From positions 1,426,001 through 1,490,000 of the forward strand of contig NZ_CP029187.1 in assembly GCF_003097535.1 (NCBI RefSeq): DNA of 64,000 bases, written 5' to 3'. The first letter of the stretch is position 1. Every line of letters starts with the position of its first letter. This stretch comes from Flavobacterium pallidum (GTDB lineage Bacteria; Bacteroidota; Bacteroidia; Flavobacteriales; Flavobacteriaceae). Below, piece after piece: positions 8,313 through 17,151 of this stretch. The notes below the pieces were generated by a model. The model saw only the letters and a program-made list of their open reading frames with translations, ran no database searches and was not told the origin of the DNA. The translations under genes and the position numbers were made by a program.

Positions 8313-11273
8313 ATGAAAACAATTTACACTAAGTTGTTAATTTTAGTACTCCTACTTCCGCTAAGTGCCTTTGCTCAGGGCACTTTGAACGGTAAAGTCA
8401 CTGACCAGTCGTCAGGACAGCCGTTGCCGGGAGTCAGTGTGATTATCCAGGGTACCCAAAACGGTACTTCGACAGACATGGATGGTAATTTCTCCCTATC
8501 CAATGTAAAGCGCGGCGACAAAGTCGTTTTTACATTCATTGGGTATAAGGAGGTGGTCCAAAACTATGATGGACAAAAATCCGTATCTGTTGTTATGGAA
8601 GAGCAATCAAATGAACTACAGGAAGTTGTGGTTCAGGTAGGTTACGGTAGCGTGAAGAAAAAAGATGCTACGGGATCCCTGACCACTGTCAGCAGCAGGG
8701 ATTTTAATAAGGGAACGAATGTTACTGCGGAAAATCTGTTAAACGGACGGGTTGCAGGTTTAACCATTAATACAAGTGGTGCTGCAGGTTCCGGTTCTCA
8801 AATCAGGATCCGGGGCGGTTCTTCATTAAACGCTTCAAACGACCCGCTTATCGTTATTGATGGTTTGCCGATTTCAAATTCGACAGTAGGAGGATCAACC
8901 TCTATCCTGGCTTCGATCAACCCAAGTGACATCGATAGTTTTACCATCCTGAAAGACGCTTCCGCAACTGCAATTTACGGTTCGCGCGCTTCCAATGGTG
9001 TCATTATCATCACTACCAAAAAAGGAGGGAAATCCCTGGCGGTAGACTACAATTTCCAATATGGTTCAGGACGGGCTGTAAATAAAGTAGACGTACTGAG
9101 TGCGGCTGAGTTCAGAAAGGCGATTACTGATAACAGGCCGGCCGATGTGCCATTACTGGGGACAGCAAATACCGACTGGCAGGACGAAATATACAGGAAT
9201 ACCGATTTTGTAGACCATAATATTACTGTGAAAGGCTCATTGTTCAAAAAGATACCAACCAGGCTTTCTATCGGTAATACCTATCAGGAAGGTTTGCGTT
9301 TGACGAACGATTTCAACAGGACTACGGCTTCTGTATCGATGAATCCAAGTTTGTTCAATGATCATTTGAAAATTAACCTGAACGCGAATTATGCGCGTGA
9401 GAAAAACAGGTTCGCGGACGGTGTGGAAGGAAATGCCATTTATTTTGATCCTACACAACCCGTTTATGACGCAGCATCTCCATTTGACGGATTTTTCGAA
9501 TACACTAAAGATGGATTCAACGACAGGCCGGACGATAAATCATCACGTAACCCTGTGGCGCTGTTGCTGCAAAGAAGCAATGTTTCTAAAGTAAACAGGT
9601 TTTATGGAAATGTAGAATTCGACTATAAGTTCCATTTCCTGCCGGAATTAAGGGCTGTTTTGAACCTTGGGTTTGACCAGGCAGCAGGTGAAGGAAGGAA
9701 TTCTTTGCCTAGCAGCAGCGCTGCCGGAAACGTATATTTTGATGCTACGGCAGGGCATGACGTCTCACACGGAAGTTATTCTGAATATACAAGCGACAGG
9801 AAAAATAAGCTTCTTGATGCATACCTTGTATACAGGAAGGACTACACTAATATGAATTTTGACGTTACCGGTGGTTATTCTTACCAGAAATTTGAAAGCG
9901 AAGATTACAACTCTTCAGATTTGAGGGATAACAACACCCAGACCAATAGTGAAGTTACAACCAACCCTGATATCGTATTGATTGGGTTTTTTGCAAGGTC
10001 AAATATCTCCTTCAATAATAAATACCTGTTTACATTGTCATACAGGCGTGACGGTTCATCAAGATTTGGTGATGATTACAAATGGGGTAATTTCCCTGGA
10101 GCTGCCTTTGCATGGAAAATTAAAGAGGAATCATTCCTTAGAGATTCAAAAGTATTCAGCGATTTGAAACTCAGGTTAGGGTATGGTGTGACAGGACAGC
10201 AGGATATCGCTGCGGCATACAGCTACCTTGACATCTACAGGTTGTCACAGCCGACATCACAATATACTTTTGGCACAACACCTACCATTATAGGTATGGC
10301 ACAGTTCAAGAATTCCATCATCAAATGGGAAGAAACCACGACTTACAACGCAGGTCTTGATTATGGGTTTGCAAACAACAGGATCAGGGGTGCAGTCGAT
10401 GTTTTCTACAAAGAATCGAAAGACCTTTTGTCCTATGTACGCGTTCCGGATGGGACCAACCTTGGTAATGCAGGATTCCAGAATATTGGTGACTTTACTA
10501 CAAAGGGGATTGAATTCTCTATCAGCACAGATATTGTGAAAACCGACAATACCTTATGGAACGTGAACTTCAATGCAACCCATTACGAAAGGAAAATCAC
10601 CCGTTTGTTAGGTGGTGAAAACATCCAGATCGGTGGTATTTCAGGAGGAACAGGAAACACCGTGCAGATTTATAGCGAAGGTTTCAACCCTTCTTCATTT
10701 TATGTCTACAAGCAATTGTATGATGCGGACAACAACCCAATCCAGGGCGCTGTAGCGGATATCAACGGTGACAACATCATCAACGACAACGACCGTTACA
10801 TTTATAAGAATGCTGACCCGAAAGTGATTTTTGGCTTTGCTTCGGCGTTTAATTATAAAAACCTCGATTTTTCTTTTAATCTTAGGGCAAATATCGGTGG
10901 AAGGATATTCAACAACATCAATTCAAACAACGCACAATTCCAAAGGCTGAGAGGAGATTCAGCATCAGCGTTGACGAACATCCCAAGTTCTACTTACGAT
11001 TCTAACTTTGTCCTTGAAGACAAGCAAACCACGTTGTTGTCAGATTACTATATTGAAAATGCCTCTTTCCTGAAAATGGATAACGTAACTTTAGGATATA
11101 CATTCCCGAAATGGCTGGATGGAAAAGCATCGCTGCGAATCTATTCAGGTGTGCAGAACGTATTTACGCTAACAAAATACAGCGGTCTTGATCCTGAAAT
11201 CACAGGCGGTATCGACAACACAATCTATCCAAGGCCAAGAACGATACTGGTAGGTGCTAATGTAAAATTTTAA
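8313..11273 (+). CDS. susC: SusC/RagA-family TonB-linked outer-membrane transporter
   Basis: A 986-residue TonB-dependent channel for maltooligosaccharides. The signal peptide is residues 1-21 (ending AFAQ). Residues about 24-105 are the carboxypeptidase-regulatory-like domain (LNGKVTDQSSGQPLPGVSV) typical of SusC. The plug domain follows (about 115-225) with the hallmark SATAIYGSRASNGVIIITTKKG. The rest is the beta-barrel, ending in VGANVKF with a terminal aromatic residue as in outer-membrane barrels. SusD follows after 7 bases, and the two form the standard nutrient-import pair. The locus contains amylases and a maltose phosphorylase, so the substrate is very likely starch breakdown products. 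The ATG at 8313 is used because it begins a good signal peptide. Confidence 0.93.
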   Translation: MKTIYTKLLILVLLLPLSAFAQGTLNGKVTDQSSGQPLPGVSVIIQGTQNGTSTDMDGNFSLSNVKRGDKVVFTFIGYKEVVQNYDGQKSVSVVMEEQSNELQEVVVQVGYGSVKKKDATGSLTTVSSRDFNKGTNVTAENLLNGRVAGLTINTSGAAGSGSQIRIRGGSSLNASNDPLIVIDGLPISNSTVGGSTSILASINPSDIDSFTILKDASATAIYGSRASNGVIIITTKKGGKSLAVDYNFQYGSGRAVNKVDVLSAAEFRKAITDNRPADVPLLGTANTDWQDEIYRNTDFVDHNITVKGSLFKKIPTRLSIGNTYQEGLRLTNDFNRTTASVSMNPSLFNDHLKINLNANYAREKNRFADGVEGNAIYFDPTQPVYDAASPFDGFFEYTKDGFNDRPDDKSSRNPVALLLQRSNVSKVNRFYGNVEFDYKFHFLPELRAVLNLGFDQAAGEGRNSLPSSSAAGNVYFDATAGHDVSHGSYSEYTSDRKNKLLDAYLVYRKDYTNMNFDVTGGYSYQKFESEDYNSSDLRDNNTQTNSEVTTNPDIVLIGFFARSNISFNNKYLFTLSYRRDGSSRFGDDYKWGNFPGAAFAWKIKEESFLRDSKVFSDLKLRLGYGVTGQQDIAAAYSYLDIYRLSQPTSQYTFGTTPTIIGMAQFKNSIIKWEETTTYNAGLDYGFANNRIRGAVDVFYKESKDLLSYVRVPDGTNLGNAGFQNIGDFTTKGIEFSISTDIVKTDNTLWNVNFNATHYERKITRLLGGENIQIGGISGGTGNTVQIYSEGFNPSSFYVYKQLYDADNNPIQGAVADINGDNIINDNDRYIYKNADPKVIFGFASAFNYKNLDFSFNLRANIGGRIFNNINSNNAQFQRLRGDSASALTNIPSSTYDSNFVLEDKQTTLLSDYYIENASFLKMDNVTLGYTFPKWLDGKASLRIYSGVQNVFTLTKYSGLDPEITGGIDNTIYPRPRTILVGANVKF

Positions 11274-11280
11274 AAATTGA

Positions 11281-12900
11281 ATGATGAAAAAGTATTTAAA
11301 CTTATTTTTATTTACGGGTTTGCTGATACTGGCAAATTCGTGCACCAATGACCTTGATGTAAAGCCCCAGGATGATGATGAATTCGTTGCAGATGAATTT
11401 TACATGAAACCTGGTGCTTACAAGCAGGCATTGGCGGGTGTTTACGGCAACCTTGCCCTGACAGGATCAGGAGATGCAGGATCAAGTAACATTTCCGGAC
11501 TCGATGCAGGTACAAGCCAGTACGGCAGGTGTCTTTGGTATATGCAGGACCTCACAACCGATGAAGTGGTATGGTCTTACGAAAGTGACCCCGGAACCAG
11601 TGAGATTAACCGTGTAACTTGGAGTTCGACCAACCCGATCTTCAGGGGGATGTTCTCAAGGGCTTGTTTCGAAGTGACGCTTGCCAACGAATTCCTCAGG
11701 CAATCTTCTGCTGAGAAGTTGACCGCAAGGAATATCAGCGAGGCTGAAAAGGCGGAGATTGTGCATTACAGGGCTGAAGCGAGATTGTTAAGGGCATTGG
11801 CTTATTACCACCTGATGGACCTTTTCGGAAAAGCTCCTTTTGTAACCGAAAATGACCCGATCAGCACAACATTCAAGCCGCAGCAATACGACAGGCAACA
11901 ATTGTTTACGTTCATTGAATCGGAACTTCTTGCTATTAATGCAGACCTGAAGGATCCTAAAACAAATGAATATGGAAGGGCTGACAAAGCTGTAGCATGG
12001 ATGATCCTTGCAAAGATTTACCTGAATGCTGAGGTCTATATCGGGCAGAGCAAATATGTAGAATGCCTTGCTAAATGTGATGAGATCATCGGCGCAGGAT
12101 ATACCCTTGCGACCAATTATAAAAACAACTTCAATGCGGATAACGACAGCAACGAGGCCTATCAGAAAGAATTGATTTTTACAATCCAGTCTGACGGCCA
12201 GCTCACCCAAAATTACGGACCTACAACTGTAATCATCAATGGCGAGGTTGGTTCTATCGAAAACAACGGGTCTTCATTGGGCGTAAATGGCTGGAGCGGT
12301 GCTTTAAGGACCAGGAAACAGTTCGTGCAGAAATTCGCTGGCGCTGAATTCAACAACGATGTCAGAAATACGCTTATCAAAACCGGCCGTACCATGGATG
12401 TGGTTGATATAGCTGAGAAGAAAAACGGCTACATCATCACCAAATTCTCTAACCTGACCTCTACCGGAGCCAATGGTAAGGATAAAGGTTTCGTAGATAC
12501 GGATTTCCCCTTGTTCCGACTCGGAGATGTTTACCTGATGTATGCTGAAGCGCAGATGCGTCGCGATGGTGCTACAAATGGCAGCGGCACAACAAACGCC
12601 AGCACGCAATCAGTTGATTATATAAATGCATTGAGGACCAGGGCTAACGGCCAGACCGTCAGCAGCGGAAGCATTAACCTTCAGTTTATCCTTGATGAAA
12701 GGCTTAGGGAATTGCATTGGGAAGCACACCGCAGGCAGGATCTGATCCGTTTCGGTCAATATACAGGCGGTGTTTATAATTGGGATTGGAAAGGAAACAG
12801 CAGGTCAGGATCGGCGATTCCGGCACATTATAACGTTTTCCCGGTTCCGACCGCAAGCATCAATGCGAATTCGAATTTAACGCAAAATCCAAATTATTAA
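11281..12900 (+). CDS. susD: SusD/RagB-family starch-binding lipoprotein
   Basis: A 539-residue surface lipoprotein that acts as the lid of the SusC channel. The signal peptide ends in a lipobox, LANSC, with acylated Cys21. The SusD fold is visible as N-terminal helical TPR-like segments (NISEAEKAEIVHYRAEARLLRALAYYHLMDLFG is diagnostic) and the C-terminal RagB/SusD domain with DERLRELHWEAHRRQDLIRFG. It follows susC by 7 bases and precedes the SusE-like gene by 18. Two ATG codons in tandem begin the reading frame, and either could be used. Binding of helical maltooligosaccharides is inferred from the locus. Confidence 0.93.
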   Translation: MMKKYLNLFLFTGLLILANSCTNDLDVKPQDDDEFVADEFYMKPGAYKQALAGVYGNLALTGSGDAGSSNISGLDAGTSQYGRCLWYMQDLTTDEVVWSYESDPGTSEINRVTWSSTNPIFRGMFSRACFEVTLANEFLRQSSAEKLTARNISEAEKAEIVHYRAEARLLRALAYYHLMDLFGKAPFVTENDPISTTFKPQQYDRQQLFTFIESELLAINADLKDPKTNEYGRADKAVAWMILAKIYLNAEVYIGQSKYVECLAKCDEIIGAGYTLATNYKNNFNADNDSNEAYQKELIFTIQSDGQLTQNYGPTTVIINGEVGSIENNGSSLGVNGWSGALRTRKQFVQKFAGAEFNNDVRNTLIKTGRTMDVVDIAEKKNGYIITKFSNLTSTGANGKDKGFVDTDFPLFRLGDVYLMYAEAQMRRDGATNGSGTTNASTQSVDYINALRTRANGQTVSSGSINLQFILDERLRELHWEAHRRQDLIRFGQYTGGVYNWDWKGNSRSGSAIPAHYNVFPVPTASINANSNLTQNPNY

Positions 12901-12918
12901 AAAACAAAAAAAGATATT

Positions 12919-14052
12919 ATGAAAACAAAATTAAGAATCGTTTTAGCAACTTTATTACTTGCAGGACTTTCGTCATGTGAGGATGATGACAATTTTATGC
13001 TGGTCACTCCGGATAATGCTGAGTTCACCATCCTGACGCCTGCTGAAGGAGGATCTGTAATACTGAACGAGGCCACACCTTCAAACCCTGGCATATCTTT
13101 ATCATGGTCAGAACCGGATTATGGTACGCCAACAGCCATCACTTATTCTGTTGAGGTAGACAAGGATATGGGCGATTTCACTGCGCCTTATGCCGTAGGC
13201 CCGACAGCTACGCCTGGGCAGACGAGCATCATCATCAACTCTGCAGACCTGAACCTTGCAGCTTTGAACAAAGGTGCCACGCCTTTTGTAGAAAGCAAAA
13301 TCAACCTTAGGATTAAAGCAACGGTTGGAACTGGTGCTGAGCCTGTTTATTCAAACGTGATCTCTTACCTGGTAACGCCTTACGGATGTCTTAACCAGTA
13401 TGCCGTTGGAGCTGGTATCCCTGCTTCAGGATGGAACTGGGACAATCCTACAACCTTTATCTGTAATGACAACGTCTTGACGCAGACAGTTACCCTGGCA
13501 AACGAGACCTTCAGGTTTTTTACCACAGAAGGGGATTGGGATTCAGGAAGGAACTATCCTTACTACACAGGAGAAGGTTACAAAATCAGCTCTACTTTGG
13601 TTAATGCAGCAGACGGGGACAGCAACTTCCGTTTCATAGGAACACCTGGGGTTTACAGGTTAAAAGTAGACGAAAACAATAAAACGGTAACACTTGCACA
13701 GGGAGCAACTACTGCTACGTCAAACTGGCTCGTTGGTGCTGCAACACCAGGCGGATGGTCATGGGCCGGGGATTCTGAGACAGAATTCGGTCTGATTTCT
13801 GACGGTGTATATGAAGTGCCTTTGAGGCTTAGCAACAATGATACATTCCGCGTTTTCTTAGGGAATGACGGAACCAATGACGGCAACTGGGGCAACAGCC
13901 ACAATTTCCCTTACTATGTAGGACAGGGTTATACCATCGACAGCGAACTTGAGAATGCAAACGATGGTGACAGCAACTTCAGGTATATGGGCCCAACTGA
14001 CACGAGGGTTTTCAGGATTGATACCAATACTAAAACCATTACAGTAGAATAA
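12919..14052 (+). CDS. susE: SusE/SusF-like outer-membrane starch-binding lipoprotein
   Basis: A 377-residue lipoprotein with signal peptide and lipobox (AGLSSC, Cys20). Residues about 30-155 form an Ig-like SusE N-domain (ISLSWSEPDYGTPTAITYSVEVD). Two homologous carbohydrate-binding domains follow, about 158-262 and 268-377. Each carries WxW at its start, FRxF in the middle, NFPYY/NYPYY plus a GQGY or GEGY turn, and NDGDSNFRY/AADGDSNFRF, so they arose by duplication. In the SusE/SusF family such aromatic-rich domains bind starch. The acylated cysteine is followed by EDDD, an acidic stretch like the surface-export signal of Bacteroidetes lipoproteins, so exposure on the cell surface is likely. 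A strong terminator follows. Confidence 0.85.
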   Translation: MKTKLRIVLATLLLAGLSSCEDDDNFMLVTPDNAEFTILTPAEGGSVILNEATPSNPGISLSWSEPDYGTPTAITYSVEVDKDMGDFTAPYAVGPTATPGQTSIIINSADLNLAALNKGATPFVESKINLRIKATVGTGAEPVYSNVISYLVTPYGCLNQYAVGAGIPASGWNWDNPTTFICNDNVLTQTVTLANETFRFFTTEGDWDSGRNYPYYTGEGYKISSTLVNAADGDSNFRFIGTPGVYRLKVDENNKTVTLAQGATTATSNWLVGAATPGGWSWAGDSETEFGLISDGVYEVPLRLSNNDTFRVFLGNDGTNDGNWGNSHNFPYYVGQGYTIDSELENANDGDSNFRYMGPTDTRVFRIDTNTKTITVE

Positions 14053-14067
14053 CACTTTTATAAATTA

Positions 14068-14100
14068 CAATGGCTGAATTTATTCAGCCATTGTTTTTAT
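14068..14100 (+). terminator. Rho-independent terminator after susCDE
   Basis: An 11-bp perfect stem (14068-14078 with 14083-14093, arms CAATGGCTGAA and TTCAGCCATTG) with a 4-base loop is followed by TTTTTATT. It ends the susC-susD-susE transcript and implies that the downstream amylase gene relies on its own promoter or on read-through. Confidence 0.88.
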
Positions 14101-14169
14101 TATGTAGCAAGATATGCGAAGCATAAATGAAACAACAAGATCTATTTTCGGAATCAAATACATTACCAA

Positions 14170-17094
14170 ATGAAAAAAAATATTCTGTCATTATTCCTTT
14201 TATTCACCGGAATGATTACAGCGCAAATGCAAACGCTGACCTATTCTGTTACACCTTCGAGTTTTGAAGAAACGACGTTCATCACCATTACGATCAACGG
14301 AAACAGCCTTAACGAAGCTTCCTGGGGCATTTCGACGACACATGATCTTTATATGTGGGCCTGGTGTTTCGATGTTAACGACCAGAACAGCCAGGATAGT
14401 CCAAGCAATGGGACCTGGGACTTGTCGAGTGAAGCGAGCAAGTTTACTTACAACGCCGGAACGGACACTTACACCAAAACATTTGCTCCTACTACCTATT
14501 ACAATAGGGTAGGTATAGGCAGGATTGGTTTTTTAGCGAAAGCAAAGAATGGAACAGGGGATAAGAAATCCCAGAATATGACCGCTGAAGTAGGTGCCTT
14601 CCAGGTAAACCTGACTGCTCCGGCAATAAACAGCACTACAGTATTGCCTTCAGGCGGAAGCCTGATGATTACTGCAAATAACGGAAATGGAAACGCAAGT
14701 TATGTACTGCTTGCAAATGGTGTGCCGGTAAATACCAATGCGGCAACTTCAAGCTACAGCTTTAATCATACGAACATCACCGCAAACCAGAATTATGAAT
14801 TGCAGGTCACCCAGGGTGCGGTGACGATTACGAAAACATTTTCTGTACTAGTGAATCCAGGGGTAGCCACCGCAGCGGTTCCGGCCGGTATGGAAGATGG
14901 TATCAATTACAATCCTTCCGATGCCTCAAGGGCTACATTGGTGCTGACAGCGCCAGGCAAGGATTTCGTATATGTTGCAGGCAGCTTCAACAACTGGCAG
15001 CCTAATGCTTCTTATGCGATGAAGAAAGATCCTGATTTTGCCAACAACGGAAAATTATGGCTTGAAATAACAGGGCTTACCCCAAACATAAACTACACTT
15101 ACCAGTATTGGGTAGCCGACATGACGCCATTTTCAAGTTCCCCTTCCCTGGTGAAAACAGCCGATCCATTTTCAACTTTAGTCGTAAATCCATATGACGA
15201 TCCCTACATCTCTGCTGCAACTTATCCAAATATGCCGTCCTATCCCGCAGGCCAGAACCGCGACGTAACTGTTTTGCAGACCGGACAGGCACCTTACAAT
15301 TGGCAGGTAACTAATTTTACGAAGCCTAAAAAGGAAGACCTGGTGGTTTATGAAGTTTTGATCAGGGATTTCGATGCCAACAGGAATTTCCAGTCTTTAA
15401 TCAATCGCATCGATTATTTTAAGAACCTGAAAATTAACGCCATTGAACTCATGCCGGTCATGGAATTCGAAGGCAATGAGTCCTGGGGTTACAACACGTC
15501 GTTCCATATGGCTTTGGATAAGTTTTATGGAACTTCGGATAAATTCAAGGAGTTCATCGACCTGTGCCACCAGAACGGGATTGCGGTAATCCTCGATGTC
15601 GCACTCAACCACGCTTTCGGGCGAAACCCGATGGTGCGCATGTGGATGAAAGATCCTGACGGTGACGGCTGGGGAGATGCAAGTGCAGAAAACCCGTATT
15701 TCAATGAATTTGCAAAACACACTTATGGTGTGGGGAATGATTTCAACCACGCTTCGGCTTTTACCAGATCTTACGTGAAAAGGGTCATCAAACATTGGAT
15801 CAAAGATTATAAAATCGATGGTTTCCGTTGGGATTTGACCAAAGGTTTTACGCAGGCCTGTTCAGGCAGCGATGAGACGTGTACCAATGCGTACCAGGCA
15901 GACCGCGTTGCAGTGCTTAAGGAATATGCGGATTACTCGTGGTTCGGGGACAATTCAAATGTTCCGAATGCATGGAATGGAGATCCATACCATTATGCTA
16001 TTTTTGAACATCTTGGATCTGATAATGAAGAGCAGCAATGGGCCAACTACCGCATCAATGAAACACCAAGCAAAGGGGTAATGATGTGGGGCGAAATGAC
16101 TTACCCATACACGCAGCTTATCGAAGGATATGCCAATGGTGCCGACATCAGCAGGATGGGCAACACCGCACATGGCTTTACCGCCAAACGTGTCATGGGT
16201 TATCCGGAAAGCCACGATAAGGAACGCATGGTTTATAGCGCGATGAAATATGGCGTAAATACAGGAACGTCTCCGGTGTTGAACAATCTTAACAATACCT
16301 TTACAAGGATGTCGTCAGTTGCAGCGATCTCGTTACTGGTGCCTGGCCCGAAGATGATTTGGCATTTTGCCGACCTGGGTTACGACGATTCTATTTTCAC
16401 CTGTGATAATGGTACCGTAAATACCGATAATGATGCCACTTCAGGCGACTGTAAACTGGCAACCAAACCACAGGAGCAATGGACAAACAACTGGCTTTCT
16501 GTTACCGAAAGGGCACAACTGTACAACGATTATGCCCGGATGATTTCATTAAAAATCAACGAGCCTGTATTCGAAGGTTCCTATACCATCAGCCCTGATG
16601 GCGGAAATAACCTCAAGCAAAGGATTTATGTCTTTGATAACGCGTTGCCTTCAACGGCATTGAAAAATGTCGTGATACTGACCAATTTCAATTCCAGCGC
16701 CCAGGCTGTCACGGCCAATTTCCCGTACACCGGAACCTGGTACAACCTGATGGACAATTCTTCTATGGATGTTTCCAATACCGCCATGACTGTAAATATC
16801 GCTGCGGGTTCGTTCAGGATTTATGGCAATAAACAAGGGCTTTTGAATGTTGATGGTCTGGAGCAGGCAACTATCAGCCTGTCGCCAAACCCTGCTTCGG
16901 GTTATTTTACACTCAATGCGGAAACGACTGCCGTACAGGTATATTCCATTACAGGGCAACTCGTAAAATCGTTCAGGGATCATTTTACGAACACTTCCAT
17001 TTTTGATGTCAGTGATCTTAATGAAGGGGTTTATATTGTGAAAGCACAGGATGCAAATCATCGCGAGAGCACAATGAAACTCCTGAAACAATAA
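14170..17094 (+). CDS. Secreted GH13 alpha-amylase with T9SS sorting domain (SusG role)
   Basis: A 974-residue extracellular starch-degrading enzyme. After a signal peptide (about 1-18) come an N-terminal sandwich domain with aromatic residues (LYMWAWCFD), a second Ig-like region, and a CBM48/isoamylase-type domain (VYVAGSFNNWQ, about 255-320). The GH13 barrel (about 385-800) shows VILDVALNHAF, GFRWDLTKG with the nucleophile Asp, MMWGEMTY with the acid Glu, and YPESHDKER. Residues about 891-974 are a type A T9SS C-terminal domain (LSPNPASGYFTL at its start, GVYIVKAQ and a basic end). The enzyme should therefore cross the outer membrane by T9SS and be attached or released, in place of the lipoprotein SusG of Bacteroides. 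It is separated from susCDE by a terminator. Confidence 0.9.
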   Translation: MKKNILSLFLLFTGMITAQMQTLTYSVTPSSFEETTFITITINGNSLNEASWGISTTHDLYMWAWCFDVNDQNSQDSPSNGTWDLSSEASKFTYNAGTDTYTKTFAPTTYYNRVGIGRIGFLAKAKNGTGDKKSQNMTAEVGAFQVNLTAPAINSTTVLPSGGSLMITANNGNGNASYVLLANGVPVNTNAATSSYSFNHTNITANQNYELQVTQGAVTITKTFSVLVNPGVATAAVPAGMEDGINYNPSDASRATLVLTAPGKDFVYVAGSFNNWQPNASYAMKKDPDFANNGKLWLEITGLTPNINYTYQYWVADMTPFSSSPSLVKTADPFSTLVVNPYDDPYISAATYPNMPSYPAGQNRDVTVLQTGQAPYNWQVTNFTKPKKEDLVVYEVLIRDFDANRNFQSLINRIDYFKNLKINAIELMPVMEFEGNESWGYNTSFHMALDKFYGTSDKFKEFIDLCHQNGIAVILDVALNHAFGRNPMVRMWMKDPDGDGWGDASAENPYFNEFAKHTYGVGNDFNHASAFTRSYVKRVIKHWIKDYKIDGFRWDLTKGFTQACSGSDETCTNAYQADRVAVLKEYADYSWFGDNSNVPNAWNGDPYHYAIFEHLGSDNEEQQWANYRINETPSKGVMMWGEMTYPYTQLIEGYANGADISRMGNTAHGFTAKRVMGYPESHDKERMVYSAMKYGVNTGTSPVLNNLNNTFTRMSSVAAISLLVPGPKMIWHFADLGYDDSIFTCDNGTVNTDNDATSGDCKLATKPQEQWTNNWLSVTERAQLYNDYARMISLKINEPVFEGSYTISPDGGNNLKQRIYVFDNALPSTALKNVVILTNFNSSAQAVTANFPYTGTWYNLMDNSSMDVSNTAMTVNIAAGSFRIYGNKQGLLNVDGLEQATISLSPNPASGYFTLNAETTAVQVYSITGQLVKSFRDHFTNTSIFDVSDLNEGVYIVKAQDANHRESTMKLLKQ

Positions 17095-17118
17095 TTGAGT
17101 TAGTTATTTTTTATGCTT

Positions 17119-17150
17119 AAGGCCTTTCTTCTCGGAAAGGCCTTTTGGTT
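17119..17150. terminator. Bidirectional terminator between the amylase and the AsmA-like gene
   Basis: AAGGCCTTTC (17119-17128) pairs with GAAAGGCCTT (17135-17144) around a 6-base loop. T-rich DNA follows on the plus strand and an A-rich run precedes it, giving U-rich tails in both directions. It serves the convergent genes that end at 17094 and 17152. Confidence 0.85.
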
Positions 17151-17151
17151 T

